Positions 18,231 to 26,390 of a DNA stretch of 64,000 nucleotides are shown here, piece after piece. A model generated the notes under the pieces. That model was given only the letters and a program-made list of their open reading frames with translations, had not been told where the DNA came from and did not search any database. The stretch lies in NCBI RefSeq assembly GCF_019130065.1, contig NZ_JAHSPG010000015.1, positions 496,001 to 560,000 of the forward strand, read 5' to 3'. Each line of letters opens with the position of its first letter. The first letter of the stretch is position 1. The translations under genes and the position numbers were made by a program. Source of the stretch: Pinibacter aurantiacus (GTDB lineage Bacteria > Bacteroidota > Bacteroidia > Chitinophagales > Chitinophagaceae).

Positions 18231-18391
18231 GTGAATGGTGAATCGTGAATCGTCAATCGTGAATGGAGAGCCTAAATGATCTATGTTACCTTTCGGTTTT
18301 ACTTTCATTATTTTCAGGTAGCGAATTGAGAATGACCGGATATGTCTGAGTGACACATTCACGATTCACGTTTCTCCATTCACGATTCACG
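18231..18391. repeat. inverted repeat, GTGAATC unit, between divergent genes
   Basis: Left arm 18231-18266 (GTGAATG, GTGAATC, GTCAATC units), right arm 18355-18391 (CACGATT, CATTCAC). Interior about 90 bp. Divergent flanking genes (SPFH, YpdA) rule out a pure terminator role. The right arm abuts the -7 box of the YpdA gene. Confidence 0.75.
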
Positions 18392-18394
18392 TGT

Positions 18395-18402
18395 TAAATT
18401 TG
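18395..18402 (+). promoter_or_regulatory. -7 box TAAATTTG, 4 nt from the YpdA start codon
   Basis: Exact TAnnTTTG; only 4 nt separate its G from the ATG, which predicts a leaderless mRNA. Confidence 0.6.
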
Positions 18403-18406
18403 AAAA

Positions 18407-19396
18407 ATGAACAATCATTATAACATCATAATTATTGGCGGCGGCCCCATCGGGCTTGCGTGTGCATTGGAGGCGAAAAAGGCAGGACTCGACTACCTCA
18501 TCATTGAAAAAGGTTGCCTGGTAAATTCGCTGTATAACTATCCCATGAACATGACCTTTTTCTCTACTTCGGAGAAAATTGAAATTGGCGAAATCCCTTT
18601 TGTATCCAACAATATAAAGCCCACGAGACCTGAGGCGCTCGAATATTACAGGCGTGTGGCAACTTCCAATCACTTAAAAATCAACCTGCAGGAAAAAGTG
18701 GAAAGGGTGAAACAAACCGCAGATCATAACTACGAAGTTGTTACCTCGAAAAACTTCTACTATGCACGGAATGTAATCATCGCAACAGGATTTTATGACA
18801 TTCCCAACCTGATGAACGTGCCAGGTGAAGATTTACCTAAAGTTGCGCATTACTACAAGGATCCACATTTTTACGCGATGCAAAAAGTGCTCGTCGTAGG
18901 TGCCGCAAATTCTGCTGTAGACGCCGCTTTGGAAACCTTCCGCAAGGGTGCTGAAGTGACAATGGTTGTCAAAGGTCCGGCAATTGGCGAAAGGGTAAAA
19001 TATTGGGTGAAACCAGATATCGAAAACAGGATTAAGGAAGGCGGTATAAAAGCATATTTCAATTCAACGGTCACGGCTATTCGCGGAAAGGATGTGGACA
19101 TTCAAACTCCTGATGGTATCATAACTGTTCCGAATGATTATGTAATTGCAATGACAGGTTATCAACCAAACTTTGATTTTCTTAAAAACATCGGCATCGA
19201 ACTTTCAAATGATGCGGATTTGTGTCCTGCTTACAATCCGGATACGATGGAAACAAACTTACCCGGCATTTATCTCGCAGGCGTAGTGTGTGGCGGAATG
19301 AATACACACGTGTGGTTCATCGAAAACTCAAGGGTTCATGCAGAGAAGATAGTGAAGGATATTGTGGTGAAGAATAGTAAGCTGGAAGAAGCTTAA
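18407..19396 (+). CDS. ypdA: YpdA/Bdr-family bacillithiol disulfide reductase-like flavoprotein
   Basis: 329 aa. FAD dinucleotide motif IIIGGGPIGLACALEA (residues about 7-22), FSTSEKIEIG near 50, an NADPH-binding motif VVGAANSAVDAALE near 165, and a GYQPNFDFL and GIYLAGVVCGGM end typical of YpdA. Lacks the CxxC of thioredoxin reductase, as expected for this family. Characterised relatives in Staphylococcus and Bacillus reduce bacillithiol disulfide; whether this host makes bacillithiol is not shown by the window. Confidence 0.88.
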   Translation: MNNHYNIIIIGGGPIGLACALEAKKAGLDYLIIEKGCLVNSLYNYPMNMTFFSTSEKIEIGEIPFVSNNIKPTRPEALEYYRRVATSNHLKINLQEKVERVKQTADHNYEVVTSKNFYYARNVIIATGFYDIPNLMNVPGEDLPKVAHYYKDPHFYAMQKVLVVGAANSAVDAALETFRKGAEVTMVVKGPAIGERVKYWVKPDIENRIKEGGIKAYFNSTVTAIRGKDVDIQTPDGIITVPNDYVIAMTGYQPNFDFLKNIGIELSNDADLCPAYNPDTMETNLPGIYLAGVVCGGMNTHVWFIENSRVHAEKIVKDIVVKNSKLEEA

Positions 19397-19417
19397 GAGA
19401 GGCTGCGCCTCCTTTTC

Positions 19418-19579
19418 TTTTGCCACAGAGGAACAGAGGGCACAGAATTTTAATAAAAACACCTCGTGAAAGGCATAAAAAATTTATATGGTAAACGATA
19501 AACATTCACAGTTCAGCCCCCATAAATCAAAGTTTTTCTGCTAACAAAAACTCAGCGCCCTCTGTCCCTCTGTGGCAAA
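19418..19579. repeat. inverted repeat with CCACAGAGG arms between convergent genes
   Basis: Left arm 19418-19445 (TTTGCCACAGAGGAACAG then AGGGC) pairs with right arm 19556-19579 (GCGCCCTCTGTCCC then TCTGTGGCAAA). The interior is about 110 bp of unrelated sequence. The arms are longer, more GC-rich and not heptameric, so this is a separate repeat type. Confidence 0.7.
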
Positions 19580-19596
19580 ATCCCAAAGCGAAGCTT

Positions 19597-20844
19597 TTAA
19601 CTCCTCTCCTCCCACAACCTTGCCAAATGCACCAGCGTTTCCACACTTTTTTGCATGTCTTGTATGCTTACGTATTCGTGTTTGCTGTGTAAAGCCATTT
19701 CACCTGTAAATAAATTAGGACAAGGCAGGCCCATGTATGACAGGCGCGAGCCATCTGTTCCGCCGCGTATAATTAGTTTTGCAAAATCAATTCCCGCTCT
19801 TTTGATCGCCTCTTCTGCGAGTTGTGTAACCTGCGGGTTTTGATCCAACACTTCCTTCATGTTTCTGTATTGTTCCTTCACCACAAAATCTGCTTTTGCT
19901 CCTGGGAATTTTTTGAGTGTAGCTTCCAATTGCTGCTGCAAAAAGGTTTCATACTCTTTCAATTTTGCAGTCTCGAAATCACGGATGATGAAACTCACCG
20001 TTACTTTTTCCGCAATCCCTTCGATGTGGATTGGATGAACAAATCCTAATCTTCCTTCGGTAGTTTCCGGCGACAACGCATCTTTGGGCAATGAATCCAA
20101 AAAGCTCGCCGCAACTTTCAAAGCATTCACCAGTTTATTTTTCGCCGTTCCCGGATGCGCAATAATGCCGTAGATATTGATGGTAACTCCATCTGCGGAA
20201 AAGTTTTCATCTTCCAGCGATCCCAGTTCCCCTCCGTCAAGTGTGTAGCCAAAATCGGCCCCAAGCTTTTTCATATCTACTTTATCCACGCCGCGACCGA
20301 TTTCTTCATCTGGTGTAAATAGAATTTTAATGTCACCATGTTTTATTTCAGGATGGGTGATCAGGAAATTCGCAAGATCCATGATAATGGCTACGCCAGC
20401 CTTGTCATCTGCGCCCAGCAAAGTATTTCCCGATGCAGTGATGATATCATCTCCTATTTTGGTTTTCAAATAAGGATGTTCTTTCGTAGTGATCACTTGT
20501 GAATTGTCGTCGGGCAAAATAATATCGCTGCCATCGTAATTTTTATGTACGATCGGCTTTACATCTTTGCCGCTGCAATCCGGCGCTGTATCTACATGTG
20601 AGCAGAAACAAATGACAGGAACTTTTTTGTCTGTATTCGGCGGAATTGTTGCGTACACATATCCAAACTCGTCGAGATGTGCATCTTGAATGCCAATAGC
20701 TTTTAGCTCCGTTACCAATATACGGCTAAGATCTTTCTGCTTTTCTGATGATGGTTGAGTTTTAGAATGCGGATCGCTCTGGGTGTCTATTTGCACGTAT
20801 TGTAAAAATCTTTCCGTAACTGTATATTGATAATTTTGGAACAT
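19597..20844 (-). CDS. pepT: peptidase T (tripeptidase, M20B)
   Basis: 415 aa cytoplasmic di-zinc aminotripeptidase. Metal ligands and catalytic residues: H83 and D85 (CSHVDTAPD), D146 (GADDKAG), E180/E181 (TPDEEIGRG), then DGGELGSLEDENF and a C-terminal RGGTDGSRLSYMGLPCPN with HSKHEYVS. Complete domain order peptidase, dimerisation, peptidase. Starts 32 bp from the divergent CPBP gene. Confidence 0.95.
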   Translation of the reverse strand: MFQNYQYTVTERFLQYVQIDTQSDPHSKTQPSSEKQKDLSRILVTELKAIGIQDAHLDEFGYVYATIPPNTDKKVPVICFCSHVDTAPDCSGKDVKPIVHKNYDGSDIILPDDNSQVITTKEHPYLKTKIGDDIITASGNTLLGADDKAGVAIIMDLANFLITHPEIKHGDIKILFTPDEEIGRGVDKVDMKKLGADFGYTLDGGELGSLEDENFSADGVTINIYGIIAHPGTAKNKLVNALKVAASFLDSLPKDALSPETTEGRLGFVHPIHIEGIAEKVTVSFIIRDFETAKLKEYETFLQQQLEATLKKFPGAKADFVVKEQYRNMKEVLDQNPQVTQLAEEAIKRAGIDFAKLIIRGGTDGSRLSYMGLPCPNLFTGEMALHSKHEYVSIQDMQKSVETLVHLARLWEERS

Positions 20845-20851
20845 ATTTGGA

Positions 20852-20859
20852 TATTTTTG
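20852..20859 (+). promoter_or_regulatory. -7 box TATTTTTG of the CPBP gene
   Basis: Exact TAnnTTTG 17 nt before ATG 20877. A second exact box, TAATTTTG at 20831-20838, lies inside the first codons of pepT, 8 nt before the alternative TTG start at 20847. Confidence 0.45.
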
Positions 20860-20876
20860 AGCAAATTAACGCATCT

Positions 20877-21785
20877 ATGGAATCTGTCAATCAACAAAAG
20901 AGGAGTTTCTTTAAGCAGGGCTGGGTCAGGGCCATTGGTTTGCTGGCTGCTTTTTTATTGATGAATATGGTCATTGGGCTGATATTCGCCGGTTATGTAA
21001 TTGCCCAACATGCAGAGGAAATGAAAAATGGCACCTTCAATGTACAGGATGTTTTATCCGGACCGTTGTTTCGCCCGCTTGTGCTGCTGATCGTTACAAT
21101 TATTGGCTTCGGGTTGGTTTGGCTTTTCACCAAATTCTTTGACAAACGTTCCGTTTACTCACTGGGATTTCAATGGAAAGGCTATGCAAGCCAGGCGGGC
21201 GTTGGGTTTTCTCTGCCGTTCATTTTACTCGGCATTGGCACACTGATCTTATCTTATTCAAAATACCTCACGTGGACAGATATTCATTTTGATGGAACGT
21301 TGTTTTTTATCAATATTGTCCTAATGCTCTTAGTAGCATTTGGGGAAGAACTTGTATTCAGAGGTTATGTGCTCAACAATTTGATGCAGTCACAAAAAAG
21401 ACGCGTTGCCTTGCTCACCAGTGCTTTGTTATTTGCAACCTTTCATATGGGAAGCCCCGGTGCAAACATCTTACCGTTGATAAATGTATTTCTCGCTGGG
21501 TTGGTGCTGGGTGTGAATTACAGCCACACACGAAACCTGTGGTTCGGCATGGCCTTTCATTTTGCATGGAATTTTTTCCAGGGGCCGGTATTGGGTTATA
21601 AAGTGAGCGGTAAAGCTTTTGGTAGTGTCTTAGAACAAGATTTACAGGGACCTTCGTTATTAACTGGGGGAAAGTTCGGATTTGAAGGTTCTACGCTTTG
21701 CACAGTGATGATGCTGATTACAGCGATCCTATTAGAGTGGTTGTATGTTTCTAAAACAGAGAAAGTGGTGAGTGCTGAGTTGTAA
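20877..21785 (+). CDS. CPBP-family intramembrane metalloprotease
   Basis: 302 aa from ATG 20877; TTG 20847 would add ten residues and leave 2 bp to pepT. About eight membrane helices. Abi/CPBP motifs: GEELVFRGYVL (EExxxR), FATFHMGSPG (FxxxH) and HFAWNFFQG (HxxxN). Homologous to Rce1-type prenyl-protein proteases; in bacteria linked to peptide maturation, stress and self-immunity, substrate unknown. The start is preceded by its own -7 box. The stop codon lies in the next repeat arm. Confidence 0.88.
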   Translation: MESVNQQKRSFFKQGWVRAIGLLAAFLLMNMVIGLIFAGYVIAQHAEEMKNGTFNVQDVLSGPLFRPLVLLIVTIIGFGLVWLFTKFFDKRSVYSLGFQWKGYASQAGVGFSLPFILLGIGTLILSYSKYLTWTDIHFDGTLFFINIVLMLLVAFGEELVFRGYVLNNLMQSQKRRVALLTSALLFATFHMGSPGANILPLINVFLAGLVLGVNYSHTRNLWFGMAFHFAWNFFQGPVLGYKVSGKAFGSVLEQDLQGPSLLTGGKFGFEGSTLCTVMMLITAILLEWLYVSKTEKVVSAEL

Positions 21786-21877
21786 GTGATGAGTAATGAG
21801 TTTTGAGTGACTGAAATTGCTAACAACTATAAACTTAAAACAAACAATTCATCACTCATAACTCACTACTCAAAACC
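21771..21877. repeat. inverted repeat, GAGTTNN unit
   Basis: Left arm 21771-21812 (GAGTGCT, GATGAGT, ATGAGTT, TTGAGTG) includes the CPBP stop; right arm 21850-21877 (CACTCAT, AACTCAC). Between convergent genes. Confidence 0.7.
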
Positions 21878-21881
21878 AAAA

Positions 21882-22499
21882 TTATTTTTTCGCAACTCGC
21901 TTCTTCGCCTGTTGTTGCTGCTGCTTTTTCGCCGCCGCTGCAGCCGCCGCTGCTTCTGCGTCCTGTTGTTTTTTCAGGTCATCAGCATAAACAACGGTGC
22001 GTTTCGGGATAATTAATTCATCAGAAATATCACGCATTACTTCTCTCGCATTGATAAGCATACCTTCAGAAATTTCAACAAACTTCCAGGAATTGCCTTC
22101 ATCTTCAGATTTGCCCACCACGTATGTAGTAACCCACGCTTTGCGGTCCTCGTAATAGACCTCTTTCACTTTTTCCACCACGCACTGCCATGCATTGTCT
22201 TTGGCAACAATTTGCAATACTTTTTGGTTAGAGACTTTCTCGCCAATATCCTGGTTAAGCACCATCCAAAGGCGTTCTGCGTAATCAATAACGCCGGCTT
22301 TACCGCCCAGGAACTTGATAAGTCCGGGTTGTGTAAGCGACACATACTGATCCCATAATTTGTTTTGATAAGCTTTGTCTAGACTGTCTGCAAAATATGC
22401 AGCTCTTTGTTTGATAAATGCACTGTCAATTTCCTGCGCTTTTGAGAAGAGAGGGAATAGAAACAGAAGAACGAATACTCGGGTAAATATTGTTTTCAT
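21882..22499 (-). CDS. exported protein of unknown function with Ala/Gln/Lys tail
   Basis: 205 aa from ATG 22499; an ATG 18 nt upstream would put charged residues ahead of the signal peptide (MKTIFTRVFVLLFLFPLF, cleavage after SKA). The mature part (about 25-165) has mixed alpha/beta character with aromatic positions resembling an NTF2-like or SnoaL-like fold, but no catalytic motif is visible. The last 30 residues are low complexity: Ala run, Gln run, then Lys/Arg. Downstream of a FKBP gene but separated by a terminator. Confidence 0.7.
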   Translation of the reverse strand: MKTIFTRVFVLLFLFPLFSKAQEIDSAFIKQRAAYFADSLDKAYQNKLWDQYVSLTQPGLIKFLGGKAGVIDYAERLWMVLNQDIGEKVSNQKVLQIVAKDNAWQCVVEKVKEVYYEDRKAWVTTYVVGKSEDEGNSWKFVEISEGMLINAREVMRDISDELIIPKRTVVYADDLKKQQDAEAAAAAAAAKKQQQQQAKKRVAKK

Positions 22500-22519
22500 C
22501 GGATCGAATTTGAACACAA

Positions 22520-22573
22520 AATAAAAAAACTGCTGAAAGAAGCGTATAGTATTAACACTCGACTTTCAGCAGT
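22520..22573 (-). terminator. terminator of the SlyD-like gene
   Basis: ACTGCTGAAAG (22529-22539) pairs with CTTTCAGCAGT (22563-22573). Read on the minus strand the stem is followed by TTTTTTTATTTT. Confidence 0.85.
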
Positions 22574-22598
22574 ATTTTATCTATCTGTTCAAACAGAA

Positions 22599-23054
22599 TT
22601 AAGGCATAATAATGCGGGACTTGCTACCCACAATCTCCACCAGTTCAAGGTCGAAGATAAGATCTTCACCTGCCAAAGGATGGTTAGCATCAAGAATCAC
22701 AACATCGTCTTTTACTTCTGAAATAACCACAGGAAACACATGTCCTTCAGCATTATTCAGATTAAGGCGCATTCCTTTTTCAGGAGTCATTCCTTCAGGA
22801 AACTGATTGCGTGGAAATTCAATGATCATCTCTGCATTTTTCGGACCATATGCATTGTCAACAGGGATGTTGATTGTTTTTTTCTCACCCACAGCCATAC
22901 CTGTCACACCATCATCAAAGCCTTTGATCACCATTCCGCTTCCTACTTCAAACTCCAAAGGTTCGCGTCCTTCTGAGCTGTCGAAAGTTGTTCCGTCTGT
23001 AAGGCGGCCATGATAATGTACTTTAACTGTATCGCCGCTTTTCACTTGTTGCAT
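22599..23054 (-). CDS. FKBP-type peptidyl-prolyl isomerase, SlyD-like
   Basis: 151 aa, cytoplasmic. FKBP half-domain (VKVHYHGRLTDGTTFDSS; EVGSGMVIKGFDDGVTGM; DNAYGP) with an insert-in-flap segment (about 70-130) and closing NHPLAGEDLIFDLELVEI, the classical SlyD signature. The His-rich metal-binding tail of E. coli SlyD is absent. Chaperone/prolyl isomerase for folding proteins. Confidence 0.92.
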   Translation of the reverse strand: MQQVKSGDTVKVHYHGRLTDGTTFDSSEGREPLEFEVGSGMVIKGFDDGVTGMAVGEKKTINIPVDNAYGPKNAEMIIEFPRNQFPEGMTPEKGMRLNLNNAEGHVFPVVISEVKDDVVILDANHPLAGEDLIFDLELVEIVGSKSRIIMP

Positions 23055-23218
23055 AAATTATTTTTTAAAAAATTAACGTTATCAGCTTCTCATTTCTTCT
23101 CAACGTCATTGCAATGCGCCCGTAAATAAAAGGAAAGTTCCAGATTCATGAGCTGACACAGCGAAACAGTGAAGAACAAAAGGATGCGAAATACCGGCAA
23201 GGTAAGGCCTTTATGTCC

Positions 23219-23424
23219 AATTTGAAAATTTGAGGATTTGAAAATTTTCAAAATCTTTATGTGTATCATTTCTGAATTTATTGTTAACTCCCGGACATCT
23301 CCTGAGCTAATTCCCAAAATGAAAGTTTCAACGAAAGAATTTTCCCCGCCTGCATTCTAAATGACCAATCAAAAGAAATGAGTAGTCGGGCAGGAAATTT
23401 TCATATTTTCAAATTCTCAAATTG
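23219..23424. repeat. inverted repeat, TTTGAAAA/TTTGAGGA unit, long interior
   Basis: Left arm 23219-23250, right arm 23395-23424, interior about 145 bp. It resembles the elements at 42941-43096 and 47106-47264 (same left-arm order of units and an AAAGAATTTTC motif near the right side). Confidence 0.65.
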
Positions 23425-23449
23425 AAGACATCACCTTCTAACAAATACT

Positions 23450-24646
23450 ATGAGAAAAACGTTTGCAAAAATTGCCCTCTTTTTATTTTTTCTAACATTA
23501 GCACTTTCCATCGTCGCGCAAAAAACGGCCATTACTACAGGTGCCGAAAGGCTACAGGAATATCTTCCGTTGCTGAAAGGCAAGTCTGTCGCGGTTTTCG
23601 CTAACCAAACGTCCATCGTTGGACATACCCACCTGATTGACACCTTGTTATCAAAAGGCGTGGTTATCAAGAAAATATTTGCTCCGGAACATGGTTTTCG
23701 CGGCAATGCAGATGCAGGAGAAAAAGTGCAAAATTCAGTTGACCCTCAAACCGGGATTCCTGTTATTTCATTGTACGGAAGCAAAACAAAACCCACTGCT
23801 GAGCAGCTGCAGGATGTGGACATAATTGTATTCGACATACAGGATGTTGGGGTAAGATTTTACACATTTATTTCCTCACTCCAGGACCTCATGGAAAGCG
23901 CCATCATGTTTGGCAAGCCTTTGATTGTATTGGACAGGCCAAATCCTAACGGCTTTTATGTTGACGGACCAGTGCTTGACAAAAAATTCAAATCATTTGT
24001 TGGCATGCAATCGGTTCCGATTGTATACGGAATGACCATTGGTGAATATGCAAAAATGCTGGTTGGAGAAAATTGGTTTGACGCCAGTGTTAATCAAAAG
24101 ATTCCTTCTTTCAAGCTAACAGTTATCACTTGTAAAAACTATACCCATAAAAGTCATTACCAATTGCCTGTAAAGCCGTCACCAAACTTGCCAAACGCGC
24201 AATCTGTTTATCTCTATCCTTCTATTTGTTTTTTTGAAGGCACGCAAGTAAGCCTGGGACGCGGTACAGACAAGCCTTTCCAGATCTTCGGCAGCCCGGA
24301 GTTTCCAAATGATCTTTTCTCATTTACACCACAAAGCGTAGAAGGCGCAAAAAATCCGCCATTGCTTAATCAAAAATGTTATGGCTACGATCTCAGCAAA
24401 GTTGATGCGGTGAAAGAAATTGATGGCAAACTTCAACTGAAATGGTTGTTGAAAGCGTACTCATTGTACAAGGAAAAAGACAAGTTTTTTCTCAGCAATA
24501 ACTTCTTCAACAAACTCGCCGGCAACGACGTGTTGATGCAACAAATCAAAGACGGCAAAACCGAAAAGCAAATCCGCGAGAGCTGGCAGGGAGACTTGAA
24601 CAAGTTTAAGACCATAAGAAAGAAGTACTTGCTTTACAGCGAGTAA
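23450..24646 (+). CDS. NamZ-like exo-beta-N-acetylmuramidase (DUF1343), exported
   Basis: 398 aa. Signal peptide 1-24 (cleaved after VA or VAQ). DUF1343 body: VFANQTSIVG, APEHGFRGNADAGE, SLYGSKTKPT, DIIVFDIQDVGVRFYTF, LDRPNPNG, LPVKPSPNLPN and EGTQVSLGRGTDKPFQ. NamZ enzymes of Bacillus and Tannerella release terminal MurNAc from cell-wall glycans, so a role in peptidoglycan recycling or scavenging is likely. Single gene unit. Confidence 0.87.
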   Translation: MRKTFAKIALFLFFLTLALSIVAQKTAITTGAERLQEYLPLLKGKSVAVFANQTSIVGHTHLIDTLLSKGVVIKKIFAPEHGFRGNADAGEKVQNSVDPQTGIPVISLYGSKTKPTAEQLQDVDIIVFDIQDVGVRFYTFISSLQDLMESAIMFGKPLIVLDRPNPNGFYVDGPVLDKKFKSFVGMQSVPIVYGMTIGEYAKMLVGENWFDASVNQKIPSFKLTVITCKNYTHKSHYQLPVKPSPNLPNAQSVYLYPSICFFEGTQVSLGRGTDKPFQIFGSPEFPNDLFSFTPQSVEGAKNPPLLNQKCYGYDLSKVDAVKEIDGKLQLKWLLKAYSLYKEKDKFFLSNNFFNKLAGNDVLMQQIKDGKTEKQIRESWQGDLNKFKTIRKKYLLYSE

Positions 24647-24779
24647 TTGAAAATTGAAAATTGAAAATGGGAACGCAGAGTTGTTAGTATCTCCTATCAA
24701 AAAATCATATCAAATCATGACAATCTTGAAAATCTGCGTTCCCCCTCATTTTCAACTTTCAACTTTCAATTTTCAATTA
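24645..24779. repeat. inverted repeat, TTGAAAA unit, enclosing an ATCTGCG element
   Basis: Left arm 24645-24668 contains the namZ stop; right arm 24748-24779 ends 6 bp before the fmt -7 box. Interior is occupied by the interspersed repeat at 24669-24743. Confidence 0.8.
24669..24743. repeat. interspersed ATCTGCG palindromic repeat, copy 2
   Basis: Bounded by GGGAACGCAGA and TCTGCGTTCCC (perfect 11-bp ends). The inner stretch from CATATCAAATC to the right end is about 85-90% identical to the same part of copy 3 (59178-59268). Confidence 0.75.
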
Positions 24780-24784
24780 TAATT

Positions 24785-24792
24785 TACTTTTG
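24785..24792 (+). promoter_or_regulatory. -7 box TACTTTTG, 4 nt from the fmt start codon
   Basis: Exact TAnnTTTG with 4 nt to the ATG, predicting a leaderless fmt mRNA. The -33 region lies within the repeat arm. Confidence 0.65.
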
Positions 24793-24796
24793 CCTC

Positions 24797-25714
24797 ATGC
24801 AGAAAAACATACGAATCGTTTTCATGGGCACTCCGGAATTTGCAGTTGCGTCTTTGGATGCGCTTGTAGGTGCAGGTTATAATATTGTGGGCGTTGTTAC
24901 AGCGCCCGACAAGCCCGCCGGGCGCGGCATGAAGCTGACGGAGAGTGCTGTGAAAAAATATGCGGTTGAAAAGGGATTGCATATCCTTCAACCCGAAAAG
25001 CTGAAGAACCCCGAGTTCCTAGAACAACTGCGTTCGTTAAATGCGGATCTGCAAGTTGTTGTGGCGTTTCGTATGTTGCCCGAGATCGTTTGGAACATGC
25101 CACCAATGGGCACTATAAATGTGCATGGCTCTCTGTTGCCACAATATCGCGGTGCGGCGCCCATTAACTGGGCGGTGATCAATGGTGAAAAAGAAACCGG
25201 CGTTACCACGTTTAAGTTGCAGCACGAAATCGATACCGGTAATATTCTTCTGCAGGATCGCTTTCCTATTTCAGAAAATGACACGGCCGGTGAAGTGCAT
25301 GATCGCATGAAAGAAGTTGGTGCAAATCTTTTGGTGAAAACAGTTGATGGCCTGGTAAACAACAGCCTGAAAGAAATTGAGCAAGACACAACAAGTGAAC
25401 TTAAACACGCACCGAAAATATTTACAGAAACATGTAAAATCGATTGGTCGAATTCTACGGATGCAGTGCACAATCAAATTCGCGGCCTCTCTCCCTACCC
25501 CGCCGCGTTCACACAACTGGACGGCAAAACCTTAAAAATATATGCTGCCAAAAAAGAGCACAGCAAACACCCGGACACGCCCGGAACCATCAGCACCGAC
25601 AAAAAAACATTCCTGAAATTCGCCACCGCAGACGGTTACATTTCTGTTCAAGAAATTCAATTGGAAGGAAAGAAGCGGATGGGCGTGGAAGATTTTTTGC
25701 GCGGCTACCGATAG
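24797..25714 (+). CDS. fmt: methionyl-tRNA formyltransferase
   Basis: 305 aa. Formylates initiator Met-tRNA with 10-formyl-THF. Catalytic residues N108, H110 and D146 in INVHGSLLPQYRGAAPIN and HEIDTGN match E. coli N106/H108/D144. The C-terminal OB-like tRNA-binding domain starts near 205 (SNSTDAVHNQIRGLSPYPAA). The start is close-coupled to a -7 box. def is not adjacent. Confidence 0.96.
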   Translation: MQKNIRIVFMGTPEFAVASLDALVGAGYNIVGVVTAPDKPAGRGMKLTESAVKKYAVEKGLHILQPEKLKNPEFLEQLRSLNADLQVVVAFRMLPEIVWNMPPMGTINVHGSLLPQYRGAAPINWAVINGEKETGVTTFKLQHEIDTGNILLQDRFPISENDTAGEVHDRMKEVGANLLVKTVDGLVNNSLKEIEQDTTSELKHAPKIFTETCKIDWSNSTDAVHNQIRGLSPYPAAFTQLDGKTLKIYAAKKEHSKHPDTPGTISTDKKTFLKFATADGYISVQEIQLEGKKRMGVEDFLRGYR

Positions 25715-25715
25715 C

Positions 25716-25872
25716 CCAATTTGAAAATTTGAAAATGTGCTAATTTGAAAATTCTTCTAGTGCTACTTCGAAAGCATTTAATAATTTCTCCGCTGTTCAA
25801 GGAGTAACTATTCTTAGTGAAAGTACCACCCAAAGAATTTTCAAATTTTCAAATTAGCACATTTTCAAATTA
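25716..25872. repeat. near-perfect inverted repeat with AGCAC core, TTTGAAAA unit
   Basis: Left arm 25716-25754 and right arm 25836-25872 are almost exact complements; both carry the non-periodic insert GTGCTAATTTG/CAAATTAGCAC also found in the repeats at 36828-36940 and 41477-41589. The right arm contains the stop codon region of the SET protein (minus). Flanking genes converge. Confidence 0.85.
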
Positions 25873-26253
25873 TGTAGCTTCAAACCACAGGGGCTTTTCA
25901 TCATTCCAATCTCCATTGTAATTAATAAAAAGCTCTTCCCCGGGTTCTATGTCGCGAACGGTTTTTATGTAAATGAGGTGCTCGTCGAAATCCATTTCGT
26001 ATTCGCAATTGCTTACGAAACTGTGGTTATACATCGGCACATAGCCAAGGGCCATGCAGCATTGATTTCTTTCTGTGCCCCATTCAAAAATATAATCGTG
26101 CAGCAGGGTTTGATCAAGCAGTTTCCTGTCGTTTGCATCCATCACAATCACAGGTGCCACCTCGATAACAGTTTTCGCTTCCAGCCGCTCCGAAGTAAAA
26201 ACACCCTTTCCCATATTTTCAGTTAGAGAGATAAATAAACAAGGCAGGATCAT
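25870..26253 (-). CDS. SET-domain protein
   Basis: 127 aa from ATG 26253. A longer reading to 26412 overlaps mgtE on the other strand and has no homology-like content, so it is rejected. Features of a minimal SET domain: N-terminal GKGVFTSERLEAKTVIE (KGxGvfA type), central YNHSFVSNCEY (NHSxxxNC, pseudoknot) and GEELFINYN (GEELxxxY). SET enzymes methylate protein lysines; small bacterial versions are known but targets are mostly unstudied. Pre- and post-SET Cys clusters are missing. Confidence 0.85.
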   Translation of the reverse strand: MILPCLFISLTENMGKGVFTSERLEAKTVIEVAPVIVMDANDRKLLDQTLLHDYIFEWGTERNQCCMALGYVPMYNHSFVSNCEYEMDFDEHLIYIKTVRDIEPGEELFINYNGDWNDEKPLWFEAT

Positions 26254-26329
26254 GATTGTAATTAAAATATTTTTTCTGCTGCAATTTGCAGAAATTTGCC
26301 CGTATTTTTCCGAAGAAATTGGCGAACCG

Positions 26330-26359
26330 GTAGAGACAAGGCAGTGCCTTGTCTTGTAG
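26330..26359 (+). repeat. GTAG-type REP palindrome before mgtE
   Basis: GTAG then AGACAAGGCA and, after one base, TGCCTTGTCT (26334-26343/26345-26354, perfect 10-bp stem). Same family layout as 16286-16309. Ends 31 bp before the mgtE ATG, so it probably lies in its 5' leader. Confidence 0.7.
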
Positions 26360-26390
26360 TTATTAACGAGAACGATAAACCAGCAGTAGC

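Noticed and set aside
26254-26390. Mg-sensing M-box upstream of mgtE
   Set aside because: The leader is too short (about 130 bp at most, shared with the SET gene) and is dominated by a REP palindrome.
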